From: DATGZX01 sp035296965
GTDB taxonomy: Bacteria; Planctomycetota; Planctomycetia; Gemmatales; Gemmataceae
Length of the DNA: 64,000 nt
Direction: 5' to 3'
NCBI GenBank assembly: GCA_035296965.1
Contig: DATGZX010000087.1
Coordinates: 23,917-87,916 of the forward strand
The position numbers and the translations under genes are program-made. The first letter of the stretch is position 1, and each line of letters begins with the position of its first letter. Under the pieces are notes generated by a model that was not told the DNA's origin, searched no databases, and saw nothing but the letters and a program-made list of their open reading frames with translations. Shown piece by piece: positions 14,833 through 24,400 of the stretch.

Positions 14833-17800
14833 ATGTCGAGAATATGGCGTGCAGCAGCGGGACTGTTGAGCTATCTTGCGTTATTCGCTCTCATCGCCAT
14901 CGTGCAAGCGGCCGGCCCATCCTCGGAGATGGCTGCCCCCTCCGCGGAGAGCCCACAAGTAGTAAAACAGTCCGTACCTGCACCAGCCGCGCCTGCACCT
15001 GCATTCTTAAAGGCGGCTCCCCCTGCAGGCAAGGACAGCAACCCTTCCCCCGAAGGGGAATTCACCGACGCCATCACGTTGCCTACCGACCGCCAAGTGA
15101 AGAAGCGTCTGGAAGTCGCTCAGGAAGACTACATCAAGAGCGAAGCGTGGACGCAGGCCTGCAGCCTTCTGCAGTCCATTCTCGACAGTAAAGAAGATGT
15201 CTTCGTGCAAGTGCGGCGCAAAGGGGCCAACAACCAGGAACAGGTCCGCTGGGTGAGCGCGCGTGCCGAGGCGAACCGCCTGCTGGGAACGATGCCTGCC
15301 AAGGGCCTCGATTTCTATGAGCTGCAATACGGCGGCCAAGCCAAAAAGCTGCTGACGGACGCCAAAAAGACCAGCGACCCGCAGCTGCTCGCGACCGTCG
15401 CCCAGCGTTTCTACCATACCGAAGCTGGCGCCGAAGCGACTGACCTGCTGGGCACCTACCACCTCGACCGGGGCAGAGCGTTGATGGCGGCCCTGTGCTA
15501 CGACCATTTGTTGCGCCGCGAGGGAGCAGACCAGTTGCCGCCGCTCACCCTCTACAAGGCAGCCCTGGCATTTCGACTCGCCGGCGACGCGAGCGGGGCC
15601 GCAAGCGCAGCCGACGCCTCGAAACGGCTGGCAGCACGAGTGGGCCGCGACGGGTTGCGCATTGGAGATGAGACCGTCCCGCTAGCCGACCTGCAGAAGG
15701 AGTTGGAGCGGGCCATTCCGGGTGAGGTCTCCAGCCCCTACGTGTGGGCGATGTTCATGGGCAATCCGAGCCGCTCCGCGAAGGGACGTGGCAGCGCCCC
15801 GTTCCTGGAAGGCAAATGGCAAAAATCTCTGGTGGCTGATCCGCTCAATCCCGAAGCACGGCGCTGGATCGAGGACGCCCGGCGCCGTCCCCACTTCCGG
15901 CCGGCTCCCATGCTGCCTGCGCTGTATCCCATCGCTGCCGCGGGCAAGTTGATTTACCGCAGTTACGTGGGCATCCACGCTATCGACATCAAGACTGGCA
16001 GACTAGAGTGGGATTCGGTGGCTCTCCTTGCCGGACTTAATGCGCTCGCAGGCGAGCCCGATATGAGCCGGCAGGTTAAGGAGTGGTACCAAACGTATTT
16101 GCAGGTCGGCAGCCAGAACATCATTTTCGAGAACTCGACGATAGGCACTCTCAGTTGCGACAACAACCGGGTTTACGCCGTCGACGACATGGCGGTCCCG
16201 CCTTATCCAGGCTCGATGATGGCCCAGGTGTGGGGCGGCTTCCCACAAGGACAGGGATCGATGAACCAGAAGCTCACCGATCTCTCCCAGAGGAGCAGGC
16301 TGCTTGCCCTGGATCTGGAAACGGGCAAAATCGCCTGGGAACGTGGCGATCCAAACTGGGACAAATCGGAGCTGGCAGGCAGCTATTTTCTCGGGCCGCC
16401 GCTGCCGCTGGGCGGTAAGCTCTACATCCTGACGGAAAAGAACGGCGAGCTGCGCCTGGTTTGCCTGGAATCTGCCAAGGGAGAGGTCAACTGGGCGCAA
16501 ACGCTGGCGACAGCCCGCGAGAAACTGTCGATGGATGTCAGCCGGCGCGTGCAGGCGGTGCATTTGTCGTATGCAGAGGGCATCCTGGTCTGCCCGACGA
16601 ACGCGGGCGCTATTCTGGGCGTGGATCTCCTGTCGCGTAGTCTTGTTTGGGCCTTTCCCTACCGAGAAAAGACACCGGTCGCCGGCAACGGCAACCCGGT
16701 CGGCGCCTTTGGCCGTCCACGTTTCCCACGGGGCATGGGCATGCCGCAGGATTGGTCGGCCAACCTGCAGAAGCTGAGCGAGGATTGGAAGATGTGCGCG
16801 CCGATCATCCAGGACGGTAAGGTGATCTTCACCGCTCCCGATGGGAACGCCATCCACTGCCTCAATTTGCAGGACGGGAATTCGATCTGGCAAGCCGATC
16901 GGCGCGATGATCTCTACCTGGCCGGCGTCTTTCAGGGAAAAGTGCTGCTGGTGGGCAAGAACATGTGCCGGGCGTTGAGCCTGGCGGACGGCAAGCATCA
17001 GCTTTGGCAAGTGGAGACAGGCATGCCTTCCGGCCAGGGAGTCGCCAGCGGTCCGCATTATTACCTGCCGCTCAAGAAAGGGGCGGTTGCCGTCATCGAT
17101 ATGGACAAGGGCATCGTGACGACCAGCCCCGCTCCCAAGGATGCCACGCCGGGCAACCTTCTGTTTTACGAAGGCGACGTCATTTCCCAGACAGAAACGA
17201 GCGTAACCGCTTACGAGCAAGTGGATGCCAAGGTCGCGCAAATCAATATGCTCCTGAAGAACAACCCCCAAAATCCTGATGCCCTGGCAGAGCGCGGGGA
17301 GCTGAAACTCTACAAGGGCGACCTGCCTGGTGCCGTCGCAGACTTGCGTGATGCGGCAACGAACAACCCGCAAGCGGCAACGTTGGCGAAAGTACGTGCC
17401 AAGCTCTACGCCACATTGACCGAACTCTTGCAGCGCGACTTCAATTCCGCGCAGCAATACCTGGAGGAGTACAAAGGGTTGTGCAAGATGGCGATGCCGC
17501 CAAACGCAGCCCCCGAGGAGAAACAAAAGCTTGAAGAAGAGCAGCGGCGCCGGCAAGCCGGCTATCTTTGCCTGCTTGCCAAGGGCCGAGAAGAGCAGGG
17601 CAGGCTGCTCGATGCTTTCCAAGCCTACCTCGAATTCGCCGGCCTGGCCGAGTCGAGCGAGCTGGTCAGCGTGATCAACGAACCGGCAGTGAAAGCCCGG
17701 CCAGACGTGTGGGCCCAGGGGCGGATTGCGGCCCTGGTAGCCAAGGCTACGCCCGAACAGCGCAAGCCCCTGGACGCGGAGATCGCGCGCCGCTGGCAAC

Positions 17801-19713
17801 AAGTCCAGGCCAGCAAAGACCCGAAAGCTCTGCCGCAGTTCGTGGCCGAATTCGGCTCCCTCTTTGCCGAGGGCCGGGAGGCGCGGCTGCAGCTCGCTGA
17901 TCGACTCATCAACCAGGGAACATTCATCGAAGCGGAACTCCAACTCCTTCAGCTGCGGCGTCTGAGCGACGAGCCCAGGGTCGCGGCCCGTGCAGTGGAA
18001 GCGCTGGCCCGGCTCATGACTCGCAAAGGCTTGCTCGAAGATGCCGCCTACTATTACCGCATTCTGAACAAGGAGTTTGGCCAGGTCATCATCCGCAATG
18101 GCAAAACGGGCGCGGAGCTGTATCGCGATCTGGGCAGCGACAAGCGCTTCTTGCCCTACCTGGACGAGGCGGTGTCGCCCTTTACGGGTACCATCCGTGC
18201 CATGGAGATGCCGAGCGAGCGCCGCTTCGATCGGCTGCCGGCCGCGACTTTCGAGGGCTCCGGCGAAGACATTCCATTCTACGAACGAACCCGCCTGGCC
18301 TGGACGCCGTTGCAACAGCAATCCGTTTGCTACCAGTTCCAGCTCATCGATCAGGCCAGCAATCAGGAGCTATGGAGCATGATCGGTGCGGCGACGCGGG
18401 TGCCTTATCTTTATGCGGGTGGCGGAACCAACTCCCGCTTCCCGTTCTATAGCGCGGGACATTTCGTCGTGCTCTACCTGGGCCACACCATCTGCGGGCT
18501 GGACCTCGTCGATCACAAGAAGCTTTGGGAGCGGGAGTTGCTCCCGCCAGACCGTTTTCTGGTCGAGCAGCCAGGCATGCAGTACCTCCTCACGCTCGAC
18601 ACGGACGGAGGCTTGCAGCTTTCCAATCCTCAGGGAGGAACGGAGAAGCTCGGGCAGATTGGTTCTGTCTCAGCCTCGTGTGTTTGCCTCAGGGTCCCGG
18701 AAGGACTGGTCGCACTCGACCCTGTGCACGGAACGGTTCTGTGGACCAAGACGGACGTGTCCCCTTATACGCGCGTCTTCGGCGACGACCGGTACGTCTA
18801 CCTGGTTGAAGTACGCGATGGCAATAACATCGGCGCGGGGCGAGTACTGCGCGTGCAGGACGGCGCTGCGGTGGACGCGCCTAATTTCTCGGCCGAGTAT
18901 CAGCGCCGCCAGCGCATCGTCGGCGGGCGCTTGCTGATTTCCGAAAGCGACCCCACGAGCGGACTGGTCCTCCGGCTTTACGATATCCTGAGCGGCAAGA
19001 ACCTGTGGAAGAGGAGTTTGCCGGCCAGAAGCATCGTCCTTCGGCCGGATCGATCCGAGCTTTGTGCCATGGTGGAACCGGACGGGAAGCTGACTGTCGT
19101 GAATCTGCAAACACAGGAAGAAGTGTTTCACGCCACCGTCCTGCCCGCCCATCTTGAAAAGGCGGTGGAAGGCTTGCTGCTGCAAGATGACAAGCACTAC
19201 TATGCCGTCTTGAATAACGCCTCCGACCAGAATAACGGGGTGCGCGGGCCGTTTCCCAACATCCTCGCGATGCGCTGCGCCGTGACCAATGGCATGGTAT
19301 ATTCCTTCGACCGCGACTCAGGCAAACTTGGGTGGTACGTTGCCGTGGCGCATCAGATGATTCTGCTCGAGCAGTTCCGGCAGCTGCCGATGCTGGTGTT
19401 CAGCGCCAAGTACAACCGGCCGGTCAACGCGGCCGGCAATTTTACGCCCGTATCCGCGACCTTGACGATAGACAAGCGGACGGGCAAGAGGCTCTACGAT
19501 AGCGAGGTGTCCACCAGCAGCAGCATGCCTTCGATGCAGGGGCAGTTTTACAAACTTGCTATCGATCGTCAGGCCGGAACAATTGACCTAATCTCCTCCG
19601 GCATGATACTTCGACATTCCGTCAGCGATACTGCCGGCAAGCAAAGCTTCAAAGGCGCGCTGGGCGCTGCGCCAAAAGATGAGACGAGCGCGGCTACGCC
19701 GCGGTCCCCGTGA
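14833..19713 (+). CDS. Giant exported TPR and PQQ-like beta-propeller protein
   Basis: A 1,626-residue exported protein. An N-terminal signal peptide (hydrophobic GLLSYLALFALIAIVQA) and a Pro/Ala linker are followed by TPR-like helices (about 80-300). A first propeller of WD/PQQ-type blades (about 330-780) has repeats such as LLALDLETGKIAWERGD, ILGVDLLSRSLVWAFP and IHCLNLQDGNSIWQA. A second helical TPR block (about 810-1130) and a second propeller (about 1150-1600; LVALDPVHGTVLWTKTD) follow. PQQ-like propellers of this kind usually act as scaffolds or binding platforms. It opens the rightward envelope gene run; 72 bp separate it from the first toroid gene. No catalytic residues are evident. 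Confidence 0.85.
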   Translation: MSRIWRAAAGLLSYLALFALIAIVQAAGPSSEMAAPSAESPQVVKQSVPAPAAPAPAFLKAAPPAGKDSNPSPEGEFTDAITLPTDRQVKKRLEVAQEDYIKSEAWTQACSLLQSILDSKEDVFVQVRRKGANNQEQVRWVSARAEANRLLGTMPAKGLDFYELQYGGQAKKLLTDAKKTSDPQLLATVAQRFYHTEAGAEATDLLGTYHLDRGRALMAALCYDHLLRREGADQLPPLTLYKAALAFRLAGDASGAASAADASKRLAARVGRDGLRIGDETVPLADLQKELERAIPGEVSSPYVWAMFMGNPSRSAKGRGSAPFLEGKWQKSLVADPLNPEARRWIEDARRRPHFRPAPMLPALYPIAAAGKLIYRSYVGIHAIDIKTGRLEWDSVALLAGLNALAGEPDMSRQVKEWYQTYLQVGSQNIIFENSTIGTLSCDNNRVYAVDDMAVPPYPGSMMAQVWGGFPQGQGSMNQKLTDLSQRSRLLALDLETGKIAWERGDPNWDKSELAGSYFLGPPLPLGGKLYILTEKNGELRLVCLESAKGEVNWAQTLATAREKLSMDVSRRVQAVHLSYAEGILVCPTNAGAILGVDLLSRSLVWAFPYREKTPVAGNGNPVGAFGRPRFPRGMGMPQDWSANLQKLSEDWKMCAPIIQDGKVIFTAPDGNAIHCLNLQDGNSIWQADRRDDLYLAGVFQGKVLLVGKNMCRALSLADGKHQLWQVETGMPSGQGVASGPHYYLPLKKGAVAVIDMDKGIVTTSPAPKDATPGNLLFYEGDVISQTETSVTAYEQVDAKVAQINMLLKNNPQNPDALAERGELKLYKGDLPGAVADLRDAATNNPQAATLAKVRAKLYATLTELLQRDFNSAQQYLEEYKGLCKMAMPPNAAPEEKQKLEEEQRRRQAGYLCLLAKGREEQGRLLDAFQAYLEFAGLAESSELVSVINEPAVKARPDVWAQGRIAALVAKATPEQRKPLDAEIARRWQQVQASKDPKALPQFVAEFGSLFAEGREARLQLADRLINQGTFIEAELQLLQLRRLSDEPRVAARAVEALARLMTRKGLLEDAAYYYRILNKEFGQVIIRNGKTGAELYRDLGSDKRFLPYLDEAVSPFTGTIRAMEMPSERRFDRLPAATFEGSGEDIPFYERTRLAWTPLQQQSVCYQFQLIDQASNQELWSMIGAATRVPYLYAGGGTNSRFPFYSAGHFVVLYLGHTICGLDLVDHKKLWERELLPPDRFLVEQPGMQYLLTLDTDGGLQLSNPQGGTEKLGQIGSVSASCVCLRVPEGLVALDPVHGTVLWTKTDVSPYTRVFGDDRYVYLVEVRDGNNIGAGRVLRVQDGAAVDAPNFSAEYQRRQRIVGGRLLISESDPTSGLVLRLYDILSGKNLWKRSLPARSIVLRPDRSELCAMVEPDGKLTVVNLQTQEEVFHATVLPAHLEKAVEGLLLQDDKHYYAVLNNASDQNNGVRGPFPNILAMRCAVTNGMVYSFDRDSGKLGWYVAVAHQMILLEQFRQLPMLVFSAKYNRPVNAAGNFTPVSATLTIDKRTGKRLYDSEVSTSSSMPSMQGQFYKLAIDRQAGTIDLISSGMILRHSVSDTAGKQSFKGALGAAPKDETSAATPRSP

Positions 19714-19785
19714 TTGTCGCTCCTCGATTGGGAATGGAAAGGATGTCTGTTCTCTCCATTTAACAGGCTCAAGGGATGCCAGACC

Positions 19786-20889
19786 ATGAAACGCGTTGTC
19801 CTCATTATTCTGTGTGTTGCCGTAGTGTCCGTCGGCTCCACGGCGGGCATAGCTCGCGCGGAAACCCTTCCTGCCAAGTATCGGGAAGTGGTACGCAAGG
19901 GACTGGAGTATGTAGCCAAGGAACAGCAGCGCGACGGCCACTGGGAGGGCAACGGCGGCTCTTATCCCACGACCATCACTTCCTTGTGTGGCATCGTCCT
20001 CCTCATGGAGGGAAGCACTATCCGAGAGGGAAAATACGCGGAGAAAATCCGCAAGGCTGTAGATTGGCTCATGGAACGCAGCCAACGCAACGGCCTCCTG
20101 GGGAACCCCAACAATCCGACCGAGTCGATGCGTTACATGTACGGTCATGGTTACTCCTTGCTCTTCCTGGCACAAGTTTACGGCGAAGAGGAAGACGGCG
20201 ACCGCCGGCGCAAACTGGAAGACATCTTGACGCGTGCCGTAACCTTCACTGGCAAGGCCCAGACGCCGCGGGGAGGTTGGGGCTATGTCTCCAGCGCCGA
20301 CGGCGGCGGGTTCGATGAGGGATCGGTGACCATTACACAGGTCCAAGCACTGCGAGCAGCCCGCAACGCCGGCATTGCGGTTCCCAAATCGATCATCGAT
20401 AACGCCCACAAGTACCTGGAGAATTGCACGACACAGCGCGGTGGCGTCATTTATAGTCTGGCGCACGGGGCGGCCTTCAACGGCGCCGAACGTCCCCCCC
20501 TGACCGCGGCGGCCATCTCCTGCATGTTCAGCGCGGGCGAGTACAAATCCGAGCTGGCCAAGAAGTGGATCAAGTACTGTCAGACAGCAGTACCGATCGA
20601 CAAGTCGGGCCGCGATAGCTTCGGGCACTGGGAGTACACACACTATTACTACTCGCAAGCCCTGTATTCCCTGGGGGAGGATGGTTACGCCAAGATGTTT
20701 CCAGACTCCAAGCCCTCAGACCAGCTGACGTGGAGCAAGTACCGTGACGTGATCTTCGATTATCTCGCTTCCCGCCAGAGTGCGGACGGAAGCTGGTCGC
20801 AGGGCTACATCGGCACGCTGTTCACCACGGCCTGCCACCTGACGATCTTGCAGCTCGACAATGGGACTTTACCCATTTACCAGCGATAA
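19786..20889 (+). CDS. Exported squalene-cyclase-like (alpha/alpha toroid) protein, copy 1
   Basis: A 367-residue exported protein. The signal peptide (VVLIILCVAVVSVGSTAG, AxA before the cut) precedes QW-like repeats of the prenyltransferase/squalene-oxidase fold, e.g. QQRDGHWEGNGGSYP near the start and SRQSADGSWSQGY near the end. I see no DXDD cyclase motif and it is exported, so terpene cyclisation is unlikely; the barrel may bind ligand or protein. The TTG at 19714 is possible, but the ATG at 19786 has AAGGG upstream and begins the signal peptide. The next gene encodes a close paralogue. Confidence 0.85.
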   Translation: MKRVVLIILCVAVVSVGSTAGIARAETLPAKYREVVRKGLEYVAKEQQRDGHWEGNGGSYPTTITSLCGIVLLMEGSTIREGKYAEKIRKAVDWLMERSQRNGLLGNPNNPTESMRYMYGHGYSLLFLAQVYGEEEDGDRRRKLEDILTRAVTFTGKAQTPRGGWGYVSSADGGGFDEGSVTITQVQALRAARNAGIAVPKSIIDNAHKYLENCTTQRGGVIYSLAHGAAFNGAERPPLTAAAISCMFSAGEYKSELAKKWIKYCQTAVPIDKSGRDSFGHWEYTHYYYSQALYSLGEDGYAKMFPDSKPSDQLTWSKYRDVIFDYLASRQSADGSWSQGYIGTLFTTACHLTILQLDNGTLPIYQR

Positions 20890-21040
20890 GGAGTAATGGC
20901 TCGTGGGAGAGAGCGCCACGAGAACGGCCGGCGTTTGCGCACACCCCTCCAAGCTGCAGCAACAGCGTGGGGGGACTGCGGTCTCGGTTAGGATGGCGGG
21001 TGTCAATCGTCCCTTCTTAAGCCGCATCGGAGCCTACCGG

Positions 21041-22141
21041 ATGAACCGCGCCGCGACCTTCGCCCTGCTCACCTCCGGCATGTGTCTGATAACGGCGACC
21101 AGTCGCGCCCGCGCTGATGAGCTGGCCCCCCAGTACAAGGCAGCCGTCAACAAGGGACTTGATTGGGTCGCCAAGCATCAGTTCCGGGACGGGCATTGGG
21201 AGGCCAACGGCGGCGCCTATCCCTCGGCGATGACCGCCCTGGGAGGGATGGTCCTCCTCATGGAAGGCAGCACGATTCGCGAGGGGAAATACGCAGAAAA
21301 CATCCGCCGCGCGGTCGACTGGTTGATGGACCGCAGCCAAAGAAACGGTCTGCTCGCCAATCCAAACAACGGCCTCGAAGGCGAGCGTTACATGTACGGC
21401 CACGGCCTTGGTCTGCTGTTTCTCGCGCAGGTTTACGGGGAGGAAGAAGATAGCGATCGGCGACGCAAACTCGAGGACATTTTGACCCGCGCCGTCCTCT
21501 TCACCGGCAAGGCGCAGTCGTCGAGAGGAGGGTGGTACTACACCTCCGCGGCGGACGGCCAAGATGCGGATGAAGGCTCTGTTACCGTCACGCAGGTCCA
21601 GGCCCTGCGGGCCGCCAAGAATGCCGGGATCGCGGTGCCCAAGAGCATCATCGATAAGGCGATGAGGTATCTCGAGAACTCGACGACCGATTCTGGCGGC
21701 GTCATTTACAGCCTGTCTCAAGCCGGTGGACGGGCAATGGGAGGCGGCCAGCCGGCGCTGACTGCGGCGGCGGTCGCCTGTGGCTTCAGCTCCGGGGAGT
21801 ATACCTCGCCTTTGGCAAAGAAGTGGCTCAAATTTTGCCAGGTCCACGTGCCGATCGCGCAAATCAACCGCTTTGGACATGACGAATATACCCATTACTA
21901 CTACGCCCAGGCGCTCTACATCCTGGGTGACGATGGCTACGCCAAGCTTTTTCCCGAATCGGCCCAGAGCGACCGCCTCACGTGGAGCAAGTATCGCAAG
22001 GTTATGTTCGATCACCTGGTAAGGAGTCAGAGTTCGGATGGAAGCTGGAATGGCGGTTATGTCGGGCAAATTTTCGCGACGACAGCGTATTTGACGATCT
22101 TGCAGTTGGATAACGGTACCTTGCCCATTTATCAAAGATGA
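21041..22141 (+). CDS. Exported squalene-cyclase-like (alpha/alpha toroid) protein, copy 2
   Basis: A 366-residue paralogue of the preceding protein. Long stretches match almost exactly, including VLLMEGSTIREGKYAE, LFLAQVYGEEED, LEDILTRAV and the terminal LQLDNGTLPIYQR. It has its own signal peptide (ATFALLTSGMCLITATSRA). The ATG at 21041 follows GGAG at a good distance; the frame is open to 20903 but that part lacks family similarity. Tandem duplication with retained sequence suggests both copies are under selection, perhaps as a heteromeric pair. It is followed after 100 bp by the MoxR gene. Confidence 0.85.
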   Translation: MNRAATFALLTSGMCLITATSRARADELAPQYKAAVNKGLDWVAKHQFRDGHWEANGGAYPSAMTALGGMVLLMEGSTIREGKYAENIRRAVDWLMDRSQRNGLLANPNNGLEGERYMYGHGLGLLFLAQVYGEEEDSDRRRKLEDILTRAVLFTGKAQSSRGGWYYTSAADGQDADEGSVTVTQVQALRAAKNAGIAVPKSIIDKAMRYLENSTTDSGGVIYSLSQAGGRAMGGGQPALTAAAVACGFSSGEYTSPLAKKWLKFCQVHVPIAQINRFGHDEYTHYYYAQALYILGDDGYAKLFPESAQSDRLTWSKYRKVMFDHLVRSQSSDGSWNGGYVGQIFATTAYLTILQLDNGTLPIYQR

Positions 22142-22241
22142 TTGGTCCTGGCGCCGCCGTCGCGCTCCGGCGTGACGCGCAACCTGGTCGTGGAGTGACC
22201 AGCCTGCGATGGCATCGTAATTTCACAAGAGATGGGAACCC

Positions 22242-23357
<1,116 letters not shown>

Positions 23358-23467
23358 TGTCCAGGCTGTTTGCGTTTCGCGTTCCCGCTTCCCGACGACC
23401 AGGGCGCTGCACGGAAACGACGGGACGCGAAACGAAAGCATTAGCGAATCCGAACCAGGAATTCACC

Positions 23468-24400
23468 GTGGCTTCAAAGGAAGACGACCCGAGACGCTTT
23501 CTCCACCCGGAAACGATCGCGCGGATTTCGCGGCTCGACCTGCGGGCCAGGTATGTCGTGGAGGGTTTCATTTCGGGCATGCACCGCAGCCCGTTCTTCG
23601 GGCATAGCGTCGAGTTCGTGCAACACCGCGAGTATGTTCCCGGCGACGATTTGCGCCACCTCGACTGGAAAGTCTGGTCGAAGACCGATCGCTTCTACAT
23701 CAAACAGTACGAAGAGGAAACCAACCTCCGTACTACGCTGGTAGTCGATGTCAGCGAATCGATGCATTACGGGCGGGGTGCGCTGAACAAGTACAATTAC
23801 GCTTGCACGATTGCCGCCTGCCTTGGCTATCTGCTGCTCCGCCAGCAAGATTCCGTCGGGCTCATTACGTTCGACGACGACGTGCGCCAAGTTGTGCCGG
23901 CCCGCAGCCAGCAGACGCACATCGACGCGCTCGTGAAGGCGATGGACACGAGCCGGCCGCGGGCAAAGACAGATCTCGAAAAGATCCTCCGGCGGGTTGC
24001 CGAGACGATCAGCGGCCGTGGTCTGATTGTGATCGTATCGGACCTGCTTGCCGACCGCGAGCCGTTCTTCCGCGGGCTGGAGATGCTCCACCATCGGCGC
24101 CACGACGTGCTCGTCTTTCATGTGCTGGATGCGGACGAACTCACCTTCCCGTTTGCCGGTACGACCCGCTTTGAGGGCATGGAGGAGCTGCCGCAACTCG
24201 TTTGCGACCCGCGTGCGCTGCGCGAGGGATATCTGGAAGCACTGCAAGAGTATCTCACGGAAGTACGCAGAGGTTGTGCCCGGCAAGGCATCGATTACGC
24301 GCAGATCCGAACCGACGACTATCTCGATGCCGTCCTTTCCAAGTTCCTGCATCATCGTATGGCTTTGAAATCACTGGCGAAGGCTCGCACGAATGTTTGA
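23468..24400 (+). CDS. DUF58 domain protein (VWA-like)
   Basis: A 310-residue protein of the DUF58 family, MoxR's usual partner. The signature HREYVPGDDLRHLDWKVW is followed by a VWA-type metal site DVSES in VVDVSESM, so it may coordinate a divalent cation. The start is a GTG at 23468 with AGGA upstream; earlier ATG codons in the frame overlap the MoxR gene and lack similarity. It overlaps the next gene by 8 bp. Role inferred: adaptor between MoxR and the membrane VWA proteins. Confidence 0.88.
   Translation: MASKEDDPRRFLHPETIARISRLDLRARYVVEGFISGMHRSPFFGHSVEFVQHREYVPGDDLRHLDWKVWSKTDRFYIKQYEEETNLRTTLVVDVSESMHYGRGALNKYNYACTIAACLGYLLLRQQDSVGLITFDDDVRQVVPARSQQTHIDALVKAMDTSRPRAKTDLEKILRRVAETISGRGLIVIVSDLLADREPFFRGLEMLHHRRHDVLVFHVLDADELTFPFAGTTRFEGMEELPQLVCDPRALREGYLEALQEYLTEVRRGCARQGIDYAQIRTDDYLDAVLSKFLHHRMALKSLAKARTNV

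Noticed and set aside
16003..18321. 772-residue leftward frame inside the giant propeller gene
   Set aside because: Antisense to a gene with clear propeller repeats; in GC-rich DNA long antisense frames are expected. No domain is visible.
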